From contig OY754972.1 in assembly GCA_963576475.1 (NCBI GenBank), forward strand, positions 11,367,062 through 11,431,061: a DNA stretch of 64,000 bases. Reading direction: 5' to 3'. The notes under the pieces were generated by a model. The model ran no database searches. It saw only the letters and a list, made by a program, of their open reading frames with translations, and was not told the origin of the DNA. Shown piece after piece: positions 25,030-35,400 of the stretch. The stretch is from Molanna angustata (taxonomy: Eukaryota; Arthropoda; Insecta; Trichoptera; Molannidae). A program made the translations under genes and the position numbers. Position 1 is the stretch's first letter, and every line of letters begins with the position of its first letter.

Positions 25030-25792
25030 ATGCATTCCTTATAGGTACCAGGGTCGTGAAAGACCATGGGGTCAATATTGATAACTTTTCTTGGCATGAA
25101 CAGTTATCACATGTCAGCAAATCCACTTTCTTTGCTATGCACTCTCTAAATAAACTTAAGAAGTTCCTTTCACTTCATTGTGAAATAACCCTAGCACAAT
25201 CACTTCTACCGTTGCTTGACTATGCTGACATTTGCTATTTGGAGCAAACGAGAAACATCTCAATAAACTTGAACGCCTTCAAAATGTTTGCATCGGTTTT
25301 ATCTTTGGAGGTACAACTTTACTGAGGTACAAACTTACCTCAATATCTCAAAGATAAACTCATTTATCTTTCAAGATACGGGCGTCAACTCCGATCTGCG
25401 AAGTACTATACTATCTATTCAAATTCATAGTACTGATTTATTTAGCTCTTTATTTGAAGTAGAATCAGCAAGGCTATGGAATAGTCTAAGTCCTGATATT
25501 GTGTCGGCTATCTTATTAAACATTAAAAAAAGTTAAATAAAAAATATATATCCGATATTACCTGATTTCTTCTTCCTCTCCTTTTCCTTTTGTTTTCCTG
25601 TCATTGCTATGAACTGTTATTATATTCATTATTATTATTTTTTTTCTTTTCTTCTGTTATCTTTATAATATTTATTTAATATAATATAAAATAACATTAA
25701 CTCCAGTTGGTTGGAAGAAATTACTGTTTGGCAATAACCTCGCCAGTGTACAAATCATACGTACAATGAGTTACAAATAAATAAATAAAAAA
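25030..25792 (+). mobile_element. LINE 3' end (CR1/Jockey-like) with hairpin tail
   Basis: The plus strand encodes VKDHGVNIDNFSWHEQLSHV.., then SLLPLLDYADICYLEQ, then after frameshifts YGRQLRSAKYYTI-type sequence and SLFEVESARLWNSLSPDIV, the usual order at the C-terminus of CR1/Jockey-type RT proteins. The 3' UTR (25540 on) contains CCTGATTTCTTCTTCCTCTCC and ends GTTGGAAGAAATTACT GTTT GGCAATAACC with an AAATAAATAAATAAA tail. At least two frame breaks; truncated at the 5' end. Confidence 0.85.
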
Positions 25793-25852
25793 TACTGTTT
25801 TCCCCAACAAATAGAACACTGTTTTATTTGTTAATTTATATTTTTATACAAA

Positions 25853-25912
25853 GTACACTGGCGGGTTTATTGTCATTAGGCAGTTTCTCCCAACCCACCA
25901 TGTTTTTGTTAA
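25853..25912 (-). mobile_element. LINE hairpin-tail fragment, inverted
   Basis: AAGTACACTGGCGGGTTTATTGTC..CAGTTTCTCCCAACC is the reverse complement of the conserved LINE 3' end, only about 60 bp after the end of the 25030-25792 LINE. Confidence 0.7.
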
Positions 25913-26037
25913 AAAATAATGGTTTTGAAAATATTTTTGAACAGTGATTTTAAAAACGAAATATTATCCCATCTCAGTTGGTAAAAAATCAAAGGAAAAC
26001 AAGATTTTTGAAAACAAAGTTGTTTTTAAAACTATTC

Positions 26038-26345
26038 GTTAGAGCGGTTAGCGCGCTGCCGCTGGCTTAGTGATATAAACCCACAATTTCGAAACCCACA
26101 CTGCCTTGACCGATTTCGTTCCACATAATATAACACAAGCTTTGTATACTTATTTGTGTAGTTGTATAAATTATGTACCTTTATTATAAATTTGTAAATG
26201 ATTACGTATGTATGAAAATGATTAAATCACTCGCATATTGGGTGCAGGGCCAATTAATGAAGAAGAAGAAGAATATAACACAAGCATAATTTTGGGAATG
26301 TATGAAGATGTATATGTATTTGTTTAACAAGGATATATTCATTAA
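26038..26345 (+). mobile_element. tRNA-derived SINE (family GGATATATTCATT), copy 2, interrupted
   Basis: GTTAGAGCGGTTAGCG, then GACCGATTTCGTTCCAC..ATAACACAAGC, and after the interruption ATGTATATGTATTTGTTTAACAAGGATATATTCATT plus an A-run: the same element as 10541-10697. The break at 26141-26271 is a separate insertion. Confidence 0.78.
26141..26271 (+). mobile_element. short retroposed insert with 14-bp TSD and (GAA)n tail
   Basis: Flanked by AATATAACACAAGC at 26127-26140 and 26272-26285 (exact). Ends ATTAATGAAGAAGAAGAAG, the same tail type as the LINE at 16489-16887; probably only its 3' UTR. Confidence 0.85.
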
Positions 26346-26349
26346 AAAA

Positions 26350-27940
26350 AAGTATTGTAGGGCAGTGATTTGTAGTGTTGTTCATATCTGGTATGTTTAC
26401 CCGAGGGTACCAATCTACCTGGTACGGCATGGTACAGAGGCCGAGTGAAGACTATTATAGGTAGATACATATACCTAACAACAAACTAATAACTAGAGAC
26501 ACTATATAATAATATATCTACCTACATATACCAATTGATATTATGTAGGTACTACTTATAGACTACCTATCATGCACAAAAAATAATTCATTTTGTATAG
26601 TATCGTTTTTTTACCCTCCATTTCTATGGAACAGCGGAGAGTAGTAAATTCGCAATTTTGGGCGTATTTTTACACCAAAATCTCAACGAGTAGAGAAATA
26701 AAAATAAACACTTACTTACAAGTGGCAATTTCTTCCAATTAACCAGCCAAGTGACGCAAGAATTGCGTGAGAAGTAATTTTAACTAAATTTCTCCTATGC
26801 TGGGATCCAACTATGTCCCATTTACTTTGAGTTTCGTCATGATATTTTTTTATGTATAACGTATTTTACATATTATATCATACTACGAATATCTGTGTCA
26901 TTTGTAGGCGTAAGTATATATAAAGCTTCAACAATAAGTTCGATCGACTTTATCTCATAGATTTTCATAATATAATATAGGTACCTACTAGATGTCGCAG
27001 TTAGCAAATTTTGTATGAATCGATTTGAGGCATTTTTCCGGGGGATTTTTTACGTTTTGATTGGCAGACCACATCGTTTTTCTTTAGAGAATAACGACTA
27101 ATGTGAATTGTTTTCGGATTTATTTGTTGAAAAAAAACACGTTGTTCATTAAGATTTAGAGAACAGTTATCTAGGAAGTGTTGAAATGTATGGAAAACTG
27201 CAATACGTTGCCAACCAAGACGTCAAACGAGCGATAGGTATACCTACTACGACTCACTTATTGCACTGAGTACTCCATCTAGTATATTATATGAAAATCT
27301 ATGTGTATAGCAACATTAAGCTGATTAGTTTTCCATAGATATTTGTTAATTTCTTATCTATGATTTCATCTGTCAAAACTTTCAAAATTCTCACACGTTA
27401 TGGAAAATTGAATTTTTATTTTTTTGTTTAAATAATGTATACAATAAAAATTTACTTCAATTAAAATGTATACAGAAATTGTTATTTTTTTAAATGTAAA
27501 ATATATGTCCACTATGAATTAGAGAGTCTAGTGATGGCCACAACCCACAAGTTTATTATATGATACGTTATTTCTAGACAATAATATTATGCATACTAAG
27601 ATAAACTTTGAAAGAGTACAAGTTATAGAAATATTCCACCTAAGTAACTATGCAAAGTTGGATGCACCTAAAAAATGGGTTATTTAGAAGAAACAGGAAA
27701 ATCTCTTTTAAAATACAAATCTCTTTGTTGAATAGTCTATTCGATTAATGAATGGTATGGTGCAATGATCATTATGATTCGAGCAAGGATATTGCATCTC
27801 AACAGACACGCAGGCATCCACTTAAATAAAGATCAAAATGGCGTGTAAAATGCATATAATACACGCAGTTTGAAATATTAATTAAAATGTATGGGCTATC
27901 ATTGCTGTGGTAAAAATAATACTTGACAGGGATGTCAAAG
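26350..27940. other. intergenic, no gene recognised
   Basis: AT-rich sequence with GGTAGGTACCTAC-type words; no supported gene or element. Confidence 0.4.
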
Positions 27941-27944
27941 CGTG

Positions 27945-28086
27945 TCCGGACAATTGACCGTAGCCGATTGACCGTGGGGACAGGTGGCCGTGAGGACAAT
28001 TGACTGTGGGGACAGTTGACCGTACGGACAGTTGACCGTGAGGACAATTTATCGTATGGACAATTGACCGAATGGACATTTCACCA
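27945..28086 (-). repeat. minisatellite, 18-bp period, about 8 copies
   Basis: Unit GGGGACAGTTGACCGTAC and variants such as GAGGACAATTGACCGTAT. The period is a multiple of three, so minus-strand frames stay open (VNCPHGQL, STVPTVNC repeats). Unlike its neighbours it is GC-rich. Confidence 0.93.
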
Positions 28087-28369
28087 TGCGGCAACTATTA
28101 CAACTTTACAACTTGATTGCTCTGATCTCCTGACGATATGCAATGTGTATATCAAATGGTACAAATCTGAGGACTTCTGCAATGGCGCTACATAATTGAC
28201 ACTTGACCTCCTTCAACTTCTTTCCTAAGCTGCCGCTCTTCAGTTAGAAAAATGCAGGAGCTGTGTGTGTTCTATCTGAGGACAGTTGTTATATTTTGAA
28301 ATTATCTCAGAGTTGGTCCCCATTTGGTAACATACCCCTCGTCATATAACTGTTAACAATATGCTACAG

Positions 28370-28640
28370 ACGTATTCTTCAAGTCTTTGCCAAGAGAGAA
28401 CTAGATTACCTCGAAAAGCTTGTTGCGATGAGCAGCGCTGATGGACGAAGATCTCGTATTCGCTCGCCAACTTGATGGAGTGATCTTGTTAAGTCTGCAT
28501 TGGGGTCTTTATTGACTGGTGCTCTACGTTCTGCCCAGAATATATTAGCATGGAGACGGCCACACATAGATCGATTAATTACAGCACCATCCTCAGTAAT
28601 GAGAATATGGACGAGAGAGCAATACCCGATACGATAGGCA
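28370..28640 (+). mobile_element. LINE C-terminal fragment
   Basis: The plus strand reads LVAMSSADGRRSRIRSPT, stop, WSDLVKSALGSLLTGALRSA, QNILAWRRPHIDRLI, the usual GRRSRGRSPTRWSD C-terminal motif of LINE proteins with one stop replacing the arginine codon. Confidence 0.75.
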
Positions 28641-28704
28641 AAGGAAAAGAGAAATCAAAATATATAATATACCTATTAATTTATCAACACCCTTAATAAT
28701 TCTT

Positions 28705-29105
28705 TTATTAAGGGTTTATTCGGTTCAGAGGAGATATCTATGCGACAACATTGTCACCTCATGTATAAGGATCATGACTTTCATTGTTTACCAACCAATG
28801 ACTCAAAAGATGGCATTATAAAAAAAGTTTCATTGTTATTCCATAGATGGCGATGGAGTTTTTAGCTTATTTTCAAGTAGTGTAAATTTTTACCACTCAA
28901 TATGAAATATAATTTTTCAAAATTTGGATCTAGGAGTGTCAATTAGTGTACAATACCCAAGCACTCAAAGCTCTCTCGTAAATCAGCCAATAACAGGTCG
29001 TAAGCCTTGTAGGTACCTGATTTCTCAGTTCTCATGTTATTTTTCAGTATAAATATATACTCCATCTTCATCTTTGTTGAAATATTAAGTTTGTCAAAAA
29101 AAATA
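28705..29105 (+). mobile_element. TIR element, family member 2 (diverged)
   Basis: Follows the family 4089-4460: GATGGCATTATAAAAAAAG, CATAGATGGCGATGGAG, AATCAGCCAATAACAGGTCGTAAGCC, TTGTAGGTACCTGATTTC, ending ATACTCCATCTTCATCTTTG. More diverged than the other copies, so older. Confidence 0.65.
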
Positions 29106-29117
29106 TACATAAATTTT

Positions 29118-29300
29118 TTGGCCGTTTAGCTTATGTGCGGGCATCCTGGGTTCAATCCCCAGCAGAGGAGAAATTTATTTAAAATAATTTCTCACGCAAA
29201 TATTACTTCTCTGGGCTGGAACACTTGTTAGATGGAAGAAATTGCCATACGGCAACAAAACCGCCACTTGCGCAGGGTGCAAGGAAGTGTTTATTATTAT
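29118..29300 (+). mobile_element. tRNA-derived SINE sharing the LINE 3' hairpin
   Basis: The tRNA-like head GGCCGTTTAGCTTATGTGCG with the B box GGGTTCAATCCCCAGC, a body to about 29215, and a tail AGATGGAAGAAATTGCC ATAC GGCAACAAAACCGCCA that matches the LINE 3' ends at 6168, 19300, 25704 and 34187. This is the expected build of a SINE that borrows a LINE's 3' end. Confidence 0.7.
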
Positions 29301-29929
29301 TTTACGTAGCGGTGTTGAGTGATGAAGGTCAGGATGGAACTCTATGGGTGTAATTAGGATCAAGCAGCTCTCGTTTCCCAATTGTCCCTCTCCCAAAGGC
29401 CACCTCCCATTCGCCCCTTTCTTCAATTCTCAAATGTTTCTTTCTCCTATATACTTCTTTTTTCTTATATATAGTTTTATTTTTATTCATTCTGTTTATG
29501 TTATGTTTTCGACTTTTGACCATTAGCTAGTTGTTGATGTTTATTAACATATGAAAACCTATGACTGGTGTATGTTTTAATTGTTGTTTTCTTTTGTATT
29601 GTACTGTTGGTTTTTCAATGCAATAAAATAATTAAATAAATTATTTTCATATATGTAATTTAATTATGCCAATATATTTTAATATTTTTCTAGTTACAGT
29701 AAAGATTTTAGAAAATATTCCCTAATATGCACAATCACTAGATTTTAATCAAAATATACAATATCCTATGAAGGTAAAATGTGTTTCATTTATAAGTGTA
29801 CTTCATGGTTAAGTTGGTATGATTGCATTTGGTGTTGCAATACATTAAAAACTGGATATTCCCTACAATTAGGGAATTATTTTGTAAAATTAAAAAAATA
29901 CGTACATATGTTTTACAAAAGAGAAAGGC

Positions 29930-31310
29930 AATCGTGGTTTCACTGGATTTATGAATCCAGGCCACTAGCACAGGCGACCAGAGTACCAGCCAGAACAGGC
30001 GAGCCACATGGGCTTGCGACCATGTGTGCGGGATTAAGGGGCCCCTTTATGACTCAAGTCACGCTCACCACTCACTCACCAATCTCCGATTGATATTCCA
30101 CTTCCCTGCGCAATCAAATCCAATAGTATGCGGATAATGCTGCTTTTACCACCCGATCCAAAAGTTCTTTTATTTTCCCTCTAGGGAGACCCAGGTCTTT
30201 AAAGTAGGAATGTAAAGATTTTGCGGGCAGGCCTCTCGCCCTCACCTCTACAGCATATTTATATATATTCATGCTAAAACCATTTTGAACTGTTTTATCT
30301 ACCAGTTCCTTGTACTTGTTTAGTTTGTATTGGTGGTATTTTGGAATATTTGTGTCCCATGGAACAGTCAGCTCCACATAAATAACTATTTTCAATGAAA
30401 GATAGTAAATTGTCAAGTCAGGCCTAAGAGACGAGGTGCAGATCTCTTTTGGAAGGTTATATCTCTCTGTTCTCGTATCCATTAGGATATTCCAGTCCAT
30501 CCATTCCAGGATATCCATTAGTTGACTTCCCAATTATTGATATTAATTTCTTTGTTGTAGGTCTAACTCTTTGTCCCGGTTTTACAAATGTTACAACCAA
30601 CTGACTGTTTCCATGTGGTTAATCCTTTGATTGCTCTTGCCACCGCAAGGCTGGAAGCCTCTCTCACAATTTCAAGCACCTTATCGTGTCTGTATGAGAA
30701 ACTTCCCTCCTGTAAAGCTACCCTGCAGCCGGCCAAGATATGCCTAGCTGTGCATGCAGATGTCCCACAGAGGCGGCAACTGTCATTTCTAGCATATTCC
30801 ATCGTTTCAAGTTACTCGGGTCTGGGAGCGTACCCTGTATTGAGTTTAGATAGAACTTCAGCATCTCCAATGACCATCCATGTATCATCTGTTTCCATCC
30901 CAGTGCTGGAGGAATACAAAATTCCCCCAAAGACAACCAATCATTTTGAACTTGCAAGTTCAACGCATGAAGTTCGTATTCATTGTTTGCATCTTGTGCA
31001 ACAAAGTCTTTCATTTACTCTTTTTCTGTCTTGTTCCTCCCCACCCCCAGACCCGATCGGTTTTTACTACAACCCGCGATGAATTTATTATGGAAATCAA
31101 CCCTACTTTTCAGATTACCTATTTCTTTTTCTTCTCGAGTAATCTCTACTATGGTTTGGTCTTTAGAGTTTTTCAGGATAGTGTGTCTAGTGATTCTTAA
31201 TTTTTCATACATAACTGAGGGTTTTTTAAAATCCATGCCAAAGTTATTTTTCAAAGTTATTTTATTAGTCCAAGGGTAGGTACGTACATGATAAACAACA
31301 AACAAGTAAT
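29930..31310 (-). pseudogene. degenerate non-LTR element: zinc-knuckle and ELTVPW domain, frameshifted
   Basis: In coding order on the minus strand: 31305-31015 (basic, KDQTIVEITREEKE); 31014-30800 (LNSIQGTLPDPSNLKRW); a frameshift; 30800-30563 (CRLCGTSACTARHILAGCRVAL, a C-x2-C..H..C knuckle, SYRHDKVLEIV); another frameshift; 30533-30114 (RPDLTIYY..IVIYVELTVPWDTN..HQYKLNKYKELV). The PDL-x(n)-ELTVPW-x(n)-K order looks like the C-terminal PD-(D/E)xK-like domain that follows the RT in some retroelement-derived proteins; the clade is uncertain. The 3' UTR ends with the short hairpin TGGATTTATGAATCCA at about 29946. A second fragment is at 59480-60215. Confidence 0.65.
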
Positions 31311-32421
31311 TTTTATATTATTTATTTGTATTAATAATAAATATTTGTAGATGCTTTTGTGTGGTATGTATTACAATATACTAAGCAGCACATATGAAAG
31401 CACATTCAAAAATGTTTATACACCAAGATAAAAGAAATGACAGATTATTTTTTTAATCTTTCGAGGAAACAAATAGATTTCAAAGTTCCCAATTACATAT
31501 TGCCACATTTCAGAGACTTGAAAATGTTCAAAATATATATGGAATTTCATCACACATAATATGATTCAAATAAAGATGAGTTTGTGGTGGTTAAAAACAT
31601 CTTATTTATAAGATTATTCCTAAAAAAATTCATAGCCAATATACATATTATGTACGCAGACATCTAATAATTCAGAAAACTGCATTTTTACATTGCATTG
31701 TTTCTACACATGGTAAAATTTATAAATTTAAAATTTGATTATTTTAATCACACTAACCATATATTATTACAGACAATAAAATTGCTTTACAATAGAATTG
31801 CACAAATACCATTATTTGAATATTATAAATATGATGAAAATGCGTAATCAATCACATATTATTTTATTTATGCATCAACAATCAGTTTTTTTAATTTTAT
31901 AATTCAATAATGATTAAACAGGCAGATTAACACACAACATTTATAATTTGTTATCTACAATGTTTTTTTTACAAATCTATCAAAAATGTGTTTGTCCTTA
32001 TTTTGAAATACCTTGACATATTGATACGCAAAAGTTCACTCGGCAATCACAAAGAAATTCGGTAAACTTACAAATTGTATATTATAAAACTGAACCAAAC
32101 AGTGTGTTGTGTTTTACAAGTGTAGAGTATCTCTCATTCAAAAAATCAGTTTAGTCGACTGACAAATGTCACATTGAATAACAAGTTTAAACAATTCACT
32201 CTTTACGTGAAGTATTCAGTAATTACTATACTACACAGCTTGTGTGTGGTGCAAATTGTTGTGGAACACGTGCTTGCACTGCCACAAATTGTCAAACATC
32301 CGAAGTGTGCTTGCTAGAGTCAGTAGTGCGGTGTATTGGCGTGACGTGGAAAGTTGGCACGAACAAACGGATGGGGAGGATCAGGTCAGGGCATCAACCT
32401 GATCCTGTTGAGAAACGGATG
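31310..32421 (-). other. probable 3' UTR / downstream flank of vir
   Basis: AT-rich sequence after the vir stop with no repeat recognised, bounded on the left by a degenerate LINE. Several minus-strand AATAAA words are present, so I do not choose one poly(A) site. Confidence 0.35.
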
Positions 32422-32498
32422 CTACCTGATGAAGGAAGGTCGACCGTGACGGAGTCCACCTCGACCACGACCGCCGCGACTCCAACCACCGTTGTTAC
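32422..32498 (-). CDS. vir: vir coding exon 9 (last; RGG tail and stop)
   Basis: Acceptor TTTCTGTTTACAG|GTAAC. Two bases complete the glycine codon begun in exon 8, then NNGGWSRGGRGRGGLRHGRPSFIR and TAG at 32424-32422. The RGG tract ending in basic/aromatic residues resembles the C-terminal end of VIRMA proteins. It is 4.0 kb from exon 8. The match in phase and content supports it, but a cDNA would settle whether another terminal exon exists. Confidence 0.8.
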
Positions 32499-35400
32499 CT
32501 GTAAACAGAAATATTTCATTTATTAACCCTTGGTGTGTTTGACCTTGTCCGCAAATTGCTTAATGGTCGTATGCTTGGGTCTACCGTTATCTCGACAGCC
32601 CGTATGGAGGTGTTTACATTTATATGAAAATTAATTAATTATGCTTCGGGACGAAATAAATTTGCGGTTATTATCTAAAGCTAGATAACTAACCAACCTT
32701 TTACAATATTTTTTATTGTGAACACATGTTTTATTTATTTTATATAGGCCATTGAATATAGAATTCAACTTGTAACAGTTCCCATCTCAATAAACGAGGA
32801 ATTTTCAATATATGTTTTATTTCAATTCGCGATTTTTCATGTTTTCTACTTGGAGCGATAATAAAGCAATCATATGATACAAAGAAAATAAATACTTTAG
32901 AGGAAAATAAGTTATTATTTCCGATTTGAAAACTGCAAAAAAAATACGCATTTACGCCATTTTATACTTCGTCAAACTTGACTTTCAGATACTCGCAAGA
33001 CGTAATTATTTGGTCTTGGATGTTAGAAATCACTTTTTTACACAAGTTAGTTATCGTATTTCGTAAATACCACATAAAAATTCACATACCACATAAATCT
33101 AAAGTGAAAAATTGATTTTAGGGCAAATAAACTGAACATAACCCCATTTTAGTAGTACAATTTGATATTGCCTCTTGTAAATGACCTTGACGTAAATTCC
33201 CAACATATTGTATATCATTGGAAAGAAGAAAAAAATATCTATCATACGACGTTACAAAATTTCAAACCAGTCAATAATAAAAAAGTGAACAAAAAAACAT
33301 TTGTTTCGGTTGTCTTTGGTCTACTACTTGCGTATGTATTGGTAAAATTTGAAATTGGCGCACGTTTCGTATTGGACAGCAATATTTCAGGATGGCGCTG
33401 GCACAATGCTCGTTCGCTATTGGACGGGCCTCACAGAAGGGACTCACAAACAATAGCGGCAGGGGTTCACAAACATATTTAATTATTTTGATAAATAATA
33501 GAAATGAAACAACCAACTCGAAAAAATACTAAAATAAATACTTTTGTTTATTTTGTCAATATGTAAAATTTGTCAAAAATAAAATTCAATAGCACAAAAA
33601 GAACGAAATACAGTTGACATTAAAAAAAAATTATAAATAAAATTTACGGTATAGACAAAAATTGACAAAAAAAATTTTACAACCCAAAATACAATTTAGA
33701 TATTTTTTTTTATAACCCGAGTTTACGGGATAGTAAAATGTGTAGATGACAACTATTTGTCAAAACAAAAAAAAATTATAACCCATTAAGTTATACTTAG
33801 TTTATTGTAAAATACAAATGGTTGAATTTTTTTTTGCAAATATTTATTTTGACAGAATTACTTTAGAACTGTCAAAATAAAATACAAAAGCTACAAAATA
33901 CAATTTAGATTTTTTTTTTATAACCCGAGTTTACGGGATAGTATAATGTGTAGATGACAACTATCTGTCAAAAACTGACAAAAAAAATAATTTTTATAAC
34001 TCATAAAGTTATACTTAGTTTATTGTATAATACAAGTGGTTGCAATTTTTTTTTCAAATATTTATTTTGGCAGAGTTTAGAACAGTCAAAATAAAATACA
34101 AAAGCAACAAAATACAATTTACATATTTTTTTATAACCCGAGTTTACGGGATAGTCAAATGTGTAGATGACAACTATATGTCAAAAAACTCTGACTGGTT
34201 GGTTGGAAGAAATTGCCGCTTGGCAATAAACCCGTCAGTGTAAAACTATTTGTATAAAAAGTTGAAATAAATAAATAAATTAATAATAAAAACGGTGCCA
34301 AGAACTCTGGCTGGTTGGTTGGAAGAAATTGCCGCTTGGCAGTAAACCCGCCAGTGTACAGGTATTTGTACAAATAGTTGAAATAAATAAATAAATTAAT
34401 TAATAATAAAAACGGTGCCAAAAAAAATAATAAAAATTGTTATGTAAAAAGTGAAAATAGAACAAAGAATATTTATTTGTCATGTAACTAAAATTTTGTA
34501 TACAAGCTAAATAAATGTATACAAAATCAAAAACAATAAATATAACAAATATTGTGATATCCCTGGCCGTCTTTGTATACAGATAAGGAGCCGCCATCTT
34601 TGTTTGCATTCATTTGTGTGTGTGTTGTTTGATGATGAATTTCTCGATTGCAAAATATTTTTATCACACCATTTGAATTTATTGTAAAAAACTTATTGGA
34701 ATCTGTTGGATATTTGTTCACAACAAAATTATCTTCAAAATGAAATAAGTGGTTCACTCAAAGTACTCTTCTATACGTAGAAAACACTCGAACAAATTTG
34801 TACTACGCACTTCGTTTTTACCGTTTCAAATTTTTAACAAGATTTTTTCGATAATTATGACACAAAATTACAATTTTTATTTACGCACTCACTTTATTTT
34901 AGTAAATAGTAACGAAATATAACAATAACTTATCTTTTCTAGTTATTTACGTCTTTCTTTTCCACAAAAACAAAACTTCGACTCGCAGCACAAAACATTC
35001 AAACTTGGTCGAACTTCAACAGTATTGAATGACGAATTAGTCGCATATTTTGACCGGATGTTTTTTGTTTATGGTAAAATAATTCATTAGGATTAGATTC
35101 AAGCGAATAATATTTAAAATTGCTTGCATAATATTTAAAATTGAAAAAAATAAACACAATACCTCTTGGTACGGATCCGTACCAGAAGCATACGATTGGG
35201 TATATTTTTCTTGGTACGGATCCGTACCATGAGCACACGAAAGGTTAAGTTTGCCGATGGATGATTTCTAGTGTAACTACACGATGATATAGATAAAAAC
35301 ATTTTTTTTGTAATACAGTACAATCTCGGTAATTAGGCACTTCACTTAACCTGCACATCCAATAATCAGCGGCCTTAATGGTAAAAAATGCAGTAGGTAG

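Noticed and set aside
32242..32526. Plus-strand coding gene over vir exon 9
   Set aside because: It is the antisense shadow of the RGG exon and has no recognisable domain.
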